From Epiperipatus broadwayi (Eukaryota > Onychophora > Udeonychophora > Euonychophora > Peripatidae): a stretch of 64,000 nucleotides of DNA. The translations under genes were made by a program, and so were the position numbers. A model generated the notes under the pieces. The model was not told the DNA's origin, ran no database searches, and saw nothing but the letters and a program-made list of their open reading frames with translations. The stretch is taken from the NCBI GenBank assembly GCA_028023455.1, contig JAQFVV010006199.1, positions 2,998,146 through 3,062,145 of the forward strand. Reading direction: 5' to 3'. This document shows, one piece after another, positions 45,357 to 57,500 of the stretch (position 1 is its first letter; the number at the start of each line of letters is the position of its first letter).

Positions 45357-46650
45357 ATGTACTAAAATAGTATATATACAAATATATATATATAAAGAAC
45401 CATGAAATAATGGGTAATTTAAATGCAGACCCATTAGTCAAAAATTACTGTTCATTTCAGATTTAGATTTACAAAGTATTGTTTCTTCATCTTTTATATA
45501 TTAAATGAAATTTTTAATACATTATTATTAAATTGATTTCAGTGAAAAGAATAACCCCCCAAAATCATTGTCATGTGATGTGATGTTTTTTTTTTGAGGC
45601 AAGAGATTCACACTACTTATAATATACCCACTTTTTAAAATTCAATATGTTTACACAGTTATTAATTAATTCTGAGTTTGCGATGACCTGGGCACAATCA
45701 TCTATTAAAAATTATTTTCTATGAAGTCATACTTTTAATTACTTCATTAAAAAAAATTAAAAACAAAATATAACAATCTCTTTATTACATTTAACATATT
45801 TTTATTTTAAATGTGAAGCATCTTGTTTTTATTTGTTATATATATATATTTTTTGTATATAATAAAATAAACTCATTTTTATTAATAAAGTAAAATATTT
45901 TTTATAAAAAAAATTCTATACCAATACATTGTGTAAAAACAATATATCACATGACCTCTAGATTACAAACAATAATTATATAGAGAATACTATTTCCCTA
46001 TTTAATTTTAACTCTAACTAAGCATGAATAAATATTAGTTTTCAACTCAGAAGATACAGATTTATTATTGATTAATACAGATTAAACATAGCTATATGAA
46101 TTATGTAATGTTATGTTTGATATAAGTCTTCACCATATCTATAATTTATGATCAGTTATATTACTGTTTATTATTTTTGCCTTTTCAAAAGACAGAGAGA
46201 TCTAACATTTTAATTTATAGATGATATAGAAAAAAGAGAATGTTGATTGATATGTATAAAATAAATGGTATCTTATTTATATTAAAACTATTCATCAGTT
46301 CTTGCAGTAAATATTGGCTAAACTATTGGACCATATATGCAAAAAACAGTGAAATTAATAGACTTAAATTAGTGTGTGCATAGGTAAGAAAATAAAGAAG
46401 TTTATAAAAAAAATTAGTTGCATTAATGTGTATAAGAATGAAGTATTATAAGTAATATATATGTTTACATAACCCATAAGTGACACATAATATTATTATG
46501 TTCTGTTTTACCTTCCATTATGAATATTGTAAACAAGTTTCACAAAGCAATATTAAGCAACTTGGATACATATTACTATAAAAATATTAATCATACTTAC
46601 AAATATTGTGAACATATTAAAATAAATTGTTCATCTAATTACTGAGTGTT
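43830..46650. other. AT-rich stretch without a recognisable gene
   Basis: Nothing on either strand resembles a gene. The only structured item is the palindrome at 45297-45366. T-runs and A-runs are frequent. Confidence 0.6.
45297..45366. repeat. Palindrome enclosing (AT)n
   Basis: A left arm ending TTTAGTACATCAACAAATAT and its exact reverse complement flank about 38 bp of AT repeat, so the whole 70 bp is self-complementary. It could fold as a cruciform or hairpin. Confidence 0.9.
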
Positions 46651-46874
46651 CAGCATGTTCTCAAGGGTAAATTAATAGCTAATGATGTATTTATAATACA
46701 TGAAAACATAAGAGAAAAAAATATCATTATTAAAGGCTTTGATTATATTAAAGAAAAAGTAAAAGTGTTAAACAATGAGAAACATGTTTGTTTAAATACT
46801 GACCCAGGAAATAATTATATTTATGAGAAGAATGCAAACTTAATATACATTTTTTAAAGATTGGTTTACTTAAA

Positions 46875-47283
46875 GTGTTATCAAAGTCATTCATTAAAAT
46901 TTATAAGGAAGGCTTTTCTTTGAAATTTATTTTTGATTTTACTGATAGTGTAATTAATAAAAAATCAATTTTTTTAAAAATAATTTTTCATCTTGTTTAT
47001 TTTGGAAAGTATACTGATCCATCTTCTTTAGAAATTTTCGATAATAATAACAGATTTCAAAAAGGTAGGAAAGTGTGTGTGTAGTAGTTTAGATGTTGAA
47101 AATATGTGTGAATCTTTAAATAGATTAAGTAACTTTAATGTTCTTATTTCAGTATTGTTGAATCATAAAACTCTGTTTATAAAAGATTACTCATTATATT
47201 ATTTCACCTTTAATTTGTTTTGTTATATTAATTATTTAAAGGAAGTTATTATCAATGATATTGTTTGCCAAATATGTATATGA
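46875..47283 (+). pseudogene. Unidentified decayed coding region
   Basis: Two overlapping open frames (46875-47084 and 47077-47283) are preceded by an open stretch near 46720-46855 that reads IIKGFDYIKEKVKVLNNEKH and TDPGNNYIYEKNA. Together they span about 560 bp of sequence with protein-like, hydrophobic and charged composition, including FIFDFTDSVINKKSIF and KYTDPSSLEIFDNNNRF. I do not recognise the family. Given the position it may be the decayed front part of the PLE or another inserted gene. Confidence 0.3.
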
Positions 47284-47450
47284 TTGTTACTGTTTTTCTT
47301 TGTAATAGATAGATTGGAAGAGTTGTTAAATAAATTTAATAATTACCATTTTTCTATAAATATATTTTAGGAAGTAGGATTAGATTTTGTTCATAAAAAA
47401 ATGCTTTAATGAATTTTTGTTATATAAATAAGATAATAAATAGTTCTAAA

Positions 47451-47771
47451 AGTAAAATCAAAGAAAATAATTTTATTAAGAGTATCTTAATATAGCTTCT
47501 TCAGATCAATAAAGTAAAAGCGTATTATTTAATAAAAAAATATTACAATATTAGGAGTATTTTGAAAGATATTAATAAGAAAGAATACAAAGATTTTATT
47601 TTTTATCTTTTAAGTAAAATCAAAGAAAATTTTATAAAAATTATCTAGTATAGCATCTTCAAATCAATAAAGTAAGACTGTCTTATTTAATAAAAAATAT
47701 TATAATATTAGGAGTATTTTGAAAGATATTAATAAGAAAGAATATAAAGATTTAATTTTTTGTCTTTTAAA
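47451..47771 (+). repeat. 162-bp tandem duplication
   Basis: Copies at 47451-47612 and 47613-47771 share AGTAAAATCAAAGAAAA, a -GCTTCTTCAGATCAATAAAG-type block and TTTTGAAAGATATTAATAAG. Divergence is about 10 percent including small indels. The unit lies in the decayed PLE, probably just after the RT core. Confidence 0.85.
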
Positions 47772-47939
47772 TTGTTTATTTATAAGATCTGATAAAGAAT
47801 GCAAATAAAATTAATGATAAAAAAGGTTTTTGAACAAAAAAAATAATTTGTAATAGTTTATTAAATAGTGAGAGGATCACAACTTCTGAAGTAATTTATA
47901 TTACAGTAGCTTTAGTAAAAAAAATATGCACAGATAAAA

Positions 47940-48274
47940 GTAGTTTGAAGTTAACTAAAAAAATTAAAATAATCGTTTCTTGTAAACACAAACAACGTGT
48001 TTTATATTGAAAAGTAGAATAAATAAAAAATAATTTAATCCAGCAGAGAAAAATTAAAGTGATATTTTTTTATAATTTAATATATCCAACACACAGTTCT
48101 TCTTTTCAAAATAGTTCATATATATCTAATATAGAAATAAAACAAACTAACTCCTTCTTTTTAAAACTTGATTTATTATGTCATATAATGAAAGAATAAT
48201 AAAAGAGGGTGCATACATAAATGAAATAAAACCAGAATTAAATAGGATGTTAATAGAAAAAGATAAAAGAAAAT
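47940..48274 (+). pseudogene. PLE GIY-YIG C-terminus, decayed
   Basis: The last part reads IIKEGAYINEIKPELNRMLI with a stop at 48274. This fits the R..KEA..I.....LN pattern that ends PLE GIY-YIG domains. Upstream, a frame reads HSSSFQNSSYISNIEIKQTN, plausible for the preceding strand. The first half, with the GIY and YIG motifs, is not recognisable. Confidence 0.45.
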
Positions 48275-48615
48275 AATAGGTTTTTAATTAAAAAGTTTTT
48301 ATTTGATATATATAGAATTTTTAAAAAGGAATTAGTTGTGTTTAAGTTGTGATTGTAATAGGTAAGGGGAGTGAGATAAGGTAAAAAAAAGAAAATTTTG
48401 GTTATAGATATATTTTATATTTTGTAATTTTTAATTAATTTAATTTTTTTTTTTTTGGAATATGTGATATTTATTGTGTATATATATTTTATTTTAGTGT
48501 GCCTTGAAAAAGACTATAAAAAATAGTCGAAACGTCCGGATTCTTTTTTCATGATTATAGTCATAATAAATCAAGTTTTAAAAAGAAGGAGTTAGTTTGT
48601 TTTATTTCTATATTT
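48128..48615. repeat. 53-bp inverted repeat at a PLE 3' end
   Basis: Arms at 48128-48180 and 48562-48615 are almost perfect reverse complements. One arm overlaps the GIY-YIG coding region and the other lies downstream of the CGAAACGTCC hairpin. A third example of inverted structure around PLE 3' sequence in this window. Confidence 0.85.
48504..48540 (+). other. Hairpin with hammerhead-like core
   Basis: TTGAAAAA precedes a perfect 6-bp stem (GACTAT at 48512-48517 with ATAGTC at 48523-48528), followed directly by GAAACGTC. Hammerhead ribozymes have CUGANGA, stem II, then GAAA, and many PLEs carry them near their ends. Here the CUGANGA box is degenerate and I do not see a matching stem I, so activity is unlikely. 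Confidence 0.35.
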
Positions 48616-48922
48616 TTTTATGTATTAAAAGTTGTAAGTCTGAAGTTTTTAATTCGTTAAAAACTATTTTCAGTATTAAAGATGATTGGAATGTTAATTG
48701 GAATTATGTGTAAGATATAAGATTTTTTATACTTGAAAAGTCTATCTTAACAGTCAATAAATTTTGATTGTTTTGAATAGGTATAATATGTTTAAATAGA
48801 CCTGTATCAGCAAATTTAAAATCTTTTAATTACTTTTTTTTACTTTGCTATTAATATTCTAGTTGAAATCAATCTCTCTTATTATACAAACATTTCATAG
48901 GTTGTAGTTAAGTGATCTAGAG

Positions 48923-49996
48923 CAGTGGTTTTCAATTCTTGGTTGCAGACCTGCGCTGGTCTACAGTTAGACTGGCAGGAAAGTTTGTAATAACAAAATA
49001 ATAAGATTTTAAACTTTTAATTAATATAAACAATTTTTATTTATTTTTTCATCACAATTGCTTAAATAAAATTAATTATAAATCAAAATTTTATTTAAAT
49101 TATTAGATAATACTATAATTACTAAATAATAATCAAATGAATTTATCTATAAATACAGTCTTTAAAAGACAAAGTATCAATCCCATAGTAAATGCACTAC
49201 TCCTTATACATCAATTTCTATATCTAGTAGGCACTCTCTGTATTGTGTCAGTTCATTTATTGTTCACATATAGCAAAAATTTTTATTGCATTTGTATCAT
49301 CTTTTTATTGTGTGTGTGACATTTCTTTTTGAAATTGTAAACTTCACAAAATGGGGTCAGATCATTGATGATGATTTTACTTCATTGAGAATGTAAATCT
49401 ATTATCTTTTTTTTTTTTAGCAAAATGACATTTTTATAATGATTGTTTTATTTCTATATGACACTTTACCAAAACAACTTTTCATTATGTTTCTTTTTTT
49501 TAATTGGATAAAAATGAGATTAAAATAACACCAGATTCAAAATTAAAAAAAAAAAGAAAGTTTTTTTATTATACAAACTCCATATATATAAAACTTCATC
49601 TTGTATATTTAACATTAAATACAGATATTACATTTATCATAATCATTGTTAAGTAATTATACTAGCTGTGATATTTCCCAACATTCTGGTAAATAACATT
49701 TTATTTTTGCATGTTTTAACAATGAATAATAAATGTAGCAATGCAGGCACATTAATGAGAACATATTGTTTTCTGTAGGAGTATGACTGCGCAAGTCGAG
49801 AAAGACTGTTCAGCATGTGAAGATAAACAACATCATTACAATACATAGTAACTAGTGTGTTGTTTTGGCCAGTTATAACACTTATGCTCGTCTAAGGTTA
49901 AGCAATTTAAATCTTTAAGAAACTTTATCTGTAGACTTCTGCCGATCTATCATTATTTTTGCCAGTCCACAGGTGTGAAAAGGTTGAAGACCACTG
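48923..49996. mobile_element. Non-autonomous hAT DNA transposon
   Basis: The ends are CAGTGGTTTTCAA and, in reverse complement, CAGTGGTCTTCAACC, the CAGTGGT..TCAACC type of hAT termini. They are flanked by a perfect 8-bp duplication, ATCTAGAG, at 48915-48922 and 49997-50004, the length hAT transposases make. The 1074-bp interior has no transposase: only short AT-rich frames. It presumably depended on a transposase encoded elsewhere. Confidence 0.92.
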
Positions 49997-50069
49997 ATCT
50001 AGAGATTTGAAACACCTAAGCATCCACACAAAACTGTAGTCAGAGAATTTATATATATATATATATATT

Positions 50070-50225
50070 GTACCCTCCTCCCCCGTCGCCTCTCTCACGC
50101 GTGCACTCCAAACTATAATCTATAATAATGTTTAAAATATATTACCGGGTTCTCTCTCTAGCTCAGTCTTAACAAAATGAATGAAATTGATTTATTACTA
50201 GCTCTAAACTTTAAAATATAAATAC
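50070..50225 (-). repeat. GC-rich direct repeat, left copy
   Basis: Starts TGTACCCTCCTCCCCCGTCG. Relative to the right copy it has about 10 extra bases (ACGCGTGCACTCC) near position 28 and lacks an insertion near the end. Confidence 0.85.
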
Positions 50226-53200
50226 AGTTATATTATTAAAAATTTATTATTTTCATGAGACATGGAGCGACGACACGGGGAGCGAGACAGACTACATTGA
50301 GATATATCCACATGATACTATCCCAATGGCATAAGAACACTATACTAAATAATCAACTTATGGTATTCTTATGACTTTCCAAGCTCTTTTCATTCCGATT
50401 AAGATAATAATCATATCTTATTATTCTTTGTAATAATAATCTAGCTCAATTAAATAATTTAAGTAAATAAATGAAATAAAATCAAATCAAATAAATCTCA
50501 GGTTCATAAATTGCATTTAAACTGATTTAAATTACGGTAGTAAACTATGAGAAGGGAATTTTATGTCATAAATTCACTACGTAACAACTGACAATAATAA
50601 ATAAGAATAATAATAATAATAGTATAATGTAATCCTATTTCTTCTTAAATGAAATAAATAAATAAATATTACGTTCGTGGTAGTATTTAATAATCTGACA
50701 ATCAAAATACGTGTTGTAATATTAGCATATAATTTATTTTAATATTGTGGCAACCAACTTCTGACCAATAAACGATATAATTATAATCCTTTAATTTTAT
50801 CATACAAATAAAACTTCAAAAATTATTATAACACTTTTATGTTTATCTACTTTGTGCAAAATTATATGTCTGTTGCAATTATAAATGTGTATTGCGATAT
50901 CATGCATTCTATGTGGAGAAATAATAACTAAGACACGAAGCTTACAAATAAATTTACAACATAGTTTATTAATAATTATACAAATAACAATATTTACATT
51001 ATGTACATCGGATATCCCTACTTTCCTGTTACAAAATTACTTTACTAGTTTATCTCTTAACATTAAATTTCTACTTATTTTATTTTTTTTAACTCTTATA
51101 CAGTATTATTATTATTAGCTATCTGATTTTAGTTTAGCTTGTTACAAAAATGTATCTATCAATAATTATCATTAATACTTTATATCTCTATTAATTTTAA
51201 AATTATATTTTTACAAAATTTTTACCTTCGTAGTAAAAATTATACAAAATCACAAAATTCTATTTTATATTATTATTCGTATGGAATCCTAAAGATTCAA
51301 ACCCTTCTTGACATTTTGATGTTCCGTTTTATTATTGACTATACAATAATTATTAATCCAATACTTATCCAAGCCTTTGCTTCGTATGGTAACTACAATC
51401 ATTAACATACCATGTACAAATACATATATCTGTTACACATTATTGAATCATTGTTCAACCAACATGCAATCTCTATTTTTAAATATCATATAAAATATTA
51501 AAATTTTATTATTACTTTAAAAACTTTGTTTAGATTTTTCCTTTAAAATCTTATATTCATTTCAGAATTACTTTTTAAAACTATATCATATGATTCTTCA
51601 TCTCTTTATGACATTTATACTTTCACTTTTAAAATAACAATTCTAACTCATTCTAGTAAATAAACTATTCTTACATAACGACAACCTAGCCTCATTTCTA
51701 TTTTATGTATCATTTCTATAAAATTATCTTTCTGACGATGTATATTCATGAAACAAGGATAGCGAAAATAGATGCGCAGGATCAAAACAACTAGAATATT
51801 ATCCGTCATAAAACTTGACAATGATGGCACAGTGAATTTAAAGAACACCATAGAGGAGTGACCTTTATCTGTCTATCCACCTCTACTATAGGAGTGATGC
51901 TAAAGCTATTCCTTCAGCTTTATATAACATCAAAAAGTTTCAAAGATACGTAAAAACACTGTCCAAAATATATGTGTTCAGTGATAGGACTTAGTTAGCT
52001 ATACTGAAATCACACAAAATACTATGATCCAAATATTTGATTTTTCTTATTTCTTGGCAAAAAACATCATCTTGGTTTCCTCTACACCAGTACTACCAAG
52101 TCACTATCCGATTTTATTTCTCTAGATTTATCTATGCATTACATCGACAAATTTCTGTCTACATTTCTAACAATAATAAAATTCATTTTTAGTTCAAACT
52201 ATACAGCTATTCTTAAGAAAATCTTTTACTACTTATCTCGTATATTTATAATATACCAACTATTTTAAAATTATCTGAAGATTTTGCAACATAAAAGTTC
52301 AAAAGAATCACATAATTACTATGATACTTATATTATTAAATATATTTTTTAAAACAACTTATTGCATGCACATTTAAAATTACTACTATCTCAAATATAT
52401 GTCTTAATGTTGGATAAAATGTGTACTTATAATTTTAAAACTTTCATACATCATTCTTCATTAATAGATGACCTAAAAAAATACATTATGCATTATCAAT
52501 AATATCACAATTACCAATACGATCTCTATCTTCTTGATCGTATTCTGAAGGCTTCACCATTCCATTACTTCTTGTAGATATTTAAAACTTCCATACATAC
52601 ATTTTATTTTTATAATAATATTTCTATCATTCTATTAAGCTATTATATTTAAAATCTCATTATTCTTAAATTCATGTTTATATGTTTCCCTAAGCTAATA
52701 TAGAATTTTTATATTTTACATACAATCAAATAAAATAGTTAAATTATATTTACGATACTGCTTTGTCGAACTTGCTTGTGAATTGTTCATAGTAAAGCTA
52801 AAAAAAAAAAATATACTTTATTTTTTCTTTCAGTCACTTAATGTTCTATAAAAAAATAACTCTGTTTAATAATCTTCATCGACAATGATCCTTAGTTTTC
52901 TCAATATTTTATACACTTATTAATTCTTGATATCTCCTTTAACATAGTCTGCTAGCTTTTTCCCGCGCGTCTGGTTTCCCCCGATGCATCTTGTACGGAC
53001 TTTTCAAATCTTCAATAAAATTTTGGTTTCCCTGGATCCATTTTCATTTAGTTGAGCAATTTAATTTTAACATTTTAAAATCAAGCATTTTTCTTCATTG
53101 AATACGTTATACTATTTTTTCTAATAAGTTAAAGTTTTAGGCACCTTGCCATAAAATATTTATAGCACTTTAATCTTTTTACTTTCCTTTATTTCACAAT

Positions 53201-54432
53201 TCTGGAACTATATCTTTTAATAATGTTTTCTTTACAAAATAAACATTCTTTCTCCACCGTTATTTTTCTTGATACTAGAATGCATATTAAAATTTTGTTC
53301 ATAGAGAAGAATAATTTAGTTTTAAGATAGCTCTGTAAATTTATCGTCATAAATTGTTCTTGACGACCAGCAGCTTCTTTTTCAGATTTTCACATATCGT
53401 CCCAATTGTATTCCTTTCAGTTATAAGATTAAGTTTCAGGTTGAGCACAACTAAAGTGGCATTAAGATGATTTCCAATTATTTTTCTTTCAGCAATCACT
53501 TTAAATATTTTTTCTTGTACTTCCATGTTACTGTAGGCTTTCTGGTTAAATTTGAATAAAATTTCCTGGTAAGATAAACTTAAAATTAGCAATACATATC
53601 TCTGTAGTCAAAATATATTATATGTTACAGAATAACTTTTAGAACAAATCCGAAATTATAAATTTATATTACTGTTCAGCTACGATGTTACCAGCCATAA
53701 AAATTTGTTACTTTCTCTTTCACTTACACATTACTTCTCCCCAATGAACTCAGATATTTTATCTATGAAACTGTTATCCTGATTATCCATTTTTCTTTAT
53801 AATACTTTTCCTCAAAATTTATATTGCAATAATATTTTATTATTAACTTTTCATAAAATAGTTCTCTTACCAGTTCTTTTATCTCCTCTAACCATCACCC
53901 ACAATAAATATAGACAATACCTTCTACATCCCCTATACTATCTAACTAATTATAACAATAATAATTAAAATTATACGTGTCACAACGTTATTTCCCACAT
54001 GCATGATTCACAAATACTTTGCACAAACTAAAACACTTTCAAATATATTTTTCAATAATACTTCAATAATTGACATGGTCATATTAAATATCAATGATCG
54101 TTAGCCACATATGCATATTTTAAATTTTGTTTGTCAATTGATCCACAACAGTATAGTGCGTTTTTAAACAATCAGATTATCTACCACATAAAATTAAAAT
54201 TATTTTAATAATAAATATTATTTCTATATTCAAATATGAAATTATCTACTTTTGTACAATGTCTGTTGACAATCTCCGATTTACATGAACAAATTCAAAT
54301 ACCAAATTATATAATTCCACTACACATCGTGCAGTCTCATTGGAAAAGCAACATTTAACTTTGTTAGTTGAATCTAACCTATCGATTGTAGTTCCAACTA
54401 CATATCGTGCAACACGTTGGGCGAGCACAATC

Positions 54433-54582
54433 TGTACCCTCCTCCCCCGTCGCCTCTCTCCATAATAATCTATAATAATGTTTAAAATATATTTCCGGGT
54501 TCTCTCTAGCTCAGTCTTAACAAAAGGAATGAAATGAATTTATTAAAATGCTATTTACTACTAGCTCTAAACTTTAAAATAA
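54433..54582 (-). repeat. GC-rich direct repeat, right copy
   Basis: Same start as the left copy. It shares AATCTATAATAATGTTTAAA, CCGGGTTCTCTCTAGCTCAG and CTAGCTCTAAACTTTAAAAT with it. About 88-90 percent identity by eye outside indels. Confidence 0.85.
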
Positions 54583-54599
54583 TTATTAAAACAATATTT

Positions 54600-57500
54600 A
54601 ATATTTTTAACTTTCACTTTAAAGATCGATGGCAATTATATCTAGTTTTAAATTCACACAGTTTATTATTATTTTAACAAGAGTGTGTGTGAAGGCATAC
54701 AATATACGGTCACGTGTCTACTAACTTTATAAAAATGATTTTTTATTTACGTCTTGGTTTAAATTACCAAAACTGATATATTTTATAATTAATTTAGAAA
54801 ATAATTTATAATGTTAAACTAAATATAACTCTCACCATCCCACAGTTTATTAATAAATTATACTCTATTAAATTTGATTATTAAATATAATTATACACTA
54901 CATATAGTATTTATTTAATTTAATAGTTTTAAAATATTATATTCAAATTATTAATCTACTTTTAACTATCTATAGCTGTATTATTTTATATGGCCAGCTT
55001 TCACAACCATAAGCAATGATATTTAAGCTTTATTTAACTGTTTTCTTTTAAAATAATTTATTACACTGTTACCTACCAGGTATTTTTAGCTTTAAATTGT
55101 ACTATAAAATCTCATTCTCTTATTATTATTTATATCTCTTACAAATATAACTTAAAATTTAAATTTTTTTAATAATTGACCTTTCTACCCTACCTATGAC
55201 CTACAGACAAGGGCACAATATATATATATATATATTAATTATTAGCAATTTTATTTTTGAAGTTTGAAAAAATATCAATAGTAATTTTGTTATAAAAAAT
55301 ATTACTGTGAAATTTTATAGCATATTTGACTAGCATGCCATAAAAGGTCTCATGTCTTAGTGGATGGTACCTGTAACAGATATATAGTTCAAAATTGAAT
55401 AATGCTTGGAAATGTTTTTCAAGTTACATACAGATTTAGCATATTTGTTTTAAGTAAAAAACTCACTTAGCTACTAATCGTTGGTCACTTAATAAGACAT
55501 CTAACTAATTTTAGCTAGATAATAAAACAAATAAAAATCCCATTACCCCCCCCCTTCCAACAGTAATTGGCAGTCTGATAAATAATATCTTCTCCTTGAC
55601 TATTCCTTTTCAGAGAGCTACTAGAAAATTCTTTGCCTGTAGGTGGGCAATTTAAAATCTTTAAAATACTTTTATTTTTTAATTTGAAAATAATAGTGTA
55701 TTATAATTTAAAATACAAATTAAAAACGTCATTAATATTGTTGATATATGATTTTATAAACTTTTTAATAATTCTTTTTTTTATTTGATTATTTATATTT
55801 ATCATATATCATTGGTTTTTTTTTTTTTTAGAAAAAGAGGATATTATATAATTTGCAGTTATAATGATTAAAAATATCAAGTTTGATATAAAAACTTTTG
55901 TGAAAATAAAATAAATGCTTTTTTTGATATCATAATTTTGTTTTCACACAAAAAAAGAATTACATAAGAATTGTTATGATAATTGACATTTTAAGTATAT
56001 GTTTAACAATAACATGTATTGTAGAAGTTGAAAATAGCAATAGCAGATGTGCAAAACTGACAAGTTAGAAAACACCAAAGTATGTGATAGCTAATGAATA
56101 CTTTACATTGCAATCATGATTAGTTTATATTTTGATATTATGAATAACAAATAAATTACATATCAATGCATGCATCTCAAAGGTAACATAAACTAAAAGC
56201 AGTATAATATGCCAAGGGATAAGAGAACAAGGCAGCAAAATAAAATTTTGAATTGCTGCCTTAAAAAAAAATTATTGGTCATCAGTAGAAGCAGAAACAT
56301 TTTTACACAATGCTTACAAACCAAAGTAAAATGATTAATTTTTTTTGAAAAAAAAAAACAAGCTTGTGTATCTGAATAATAGAACTTAATGATATGATTA
56401 TTACAATGAATGCTAATTTGGGAATGCAGGAAACTCTGAATAGCTGATGTTGGGATACATGGTCCTGAAAGATAATGAGTCTTGAAGTTATTATTTCATA
56501 AAAAAAAATTTAAAAGATTTAATTTTTTTTCTATAAATATCTTAAGATACTGACTTGCATATTAAAAACAGAAACAAACAGCATAACATGTGCAAAATTA
56601 ATATAAGCAAGCAACAAAAGAGATGATGGATAATGGTAATTCTAAATTGAGTTATGATAGATATATTTTTATTAGAAACTGAATTTAAGCCTAACAATGA
56701 TTACTGCTTTAAAAATGGCAAAATAGTATTTGGAAATAAAAGACAAAGATTTAGCAGTTTGAGGAAAAAACACAACATCAAAACAAAACATTATAGCATC
56801 CCTTACTATAACAATGATTTATCAGTGGCAGAAGTAAGTAGGTTTATAATAGGAAGTTGATATAATGAGATTCAATATCTTCACAAACTTTCATTTAAAT
56901 GGAAAATTTGGAATTAAATATGTGTAATTGTATAAAGAAAGTCATAATAATAAAAATCATGAGAAGTTAATATTGGGACACCTGATTAAAAAATAATTTT
57001 AACTTTGGCCTTACTACTTCATTAACAAAATATTATGTTCATTCATAAAGTAGTCCAGAGTATGCTTGCTGAATATAAACAGAAATCATTTACATTTCTA
57101 TAAATTTATCATTAATACATTTTTATCTAAAAGAGAAATATAAATAAAATTACATTCATCTTTGAAATTTCATCGAACAAAACCATAAATCTAAAAAGAA
57201 AAAAGCTATAATTATGAAACGTACTGGATATGATGTAGCATGCTGCACCATAGCAAAGTTTCTATCAAAGTGTTTCTTCAAACATAAACTGTTAGATGAG
57301 AATGTGAATTAGCATAACTGAAGAATTGCATAAAAGACAGATTAAAGCTTGGTTTGTGAAAGTTTAGTTTAAGAATCATAGTAAGTATAACTAGTCTGAG
57401 ATCATTTTAGAAAACTTAAAAATGAAAGTATGAGATAAATGAACAAAAAATGTAACAGAATAGGCAGCAATTATGAGTTGCTTAATTGCCTAGTTACAGT

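Larger units (their letters stand above)
46660..48620 (+). mobile_element. Decayed Penelope-like element with inverted 3' end
   Basis: The order of fragments suggests a PLE. A region at 47300-47780 contains stretches resembling the post-catalytic PLE reverse transcriptase (DRLEELLNKFNNYHFSI, and SIAS-SDQ-like codons in the duplicated unit). GIY-YIG C-terminal codons follow at 48120-48274. The 3' region after it carries a hairpin ending CGAAACGTCCGG. Inverted 53-bp arms lie at 48128-48180 and 48562-48615. The identity of the first part (46660-47290) is unsure. Confidence 0.45.
50005..54600 (-). mobile_element. Possible LTR element: 4.4-kb interval between direct repeats
   Basis: Direct copies of a distinctive GC-rich sequence start at 50070 and 54433 with TGTACCCTCCTCCCCCGTCG and are similar for about 150 bp, to CTCTAAACTTTAAAATA. 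If they are LTRs the element is on the minus strand, since the reverse complement ends in TACA. Possible decayed internal coding includes a 61-codon frame just inside (54428-54246) and a less AT-rich piece at 52955-53045. No protease, RT or integrase motif, no tRNA-primer site and no target duplication could be identified, so two independent copies of another repeat remain possible. Confidence 0.35.
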
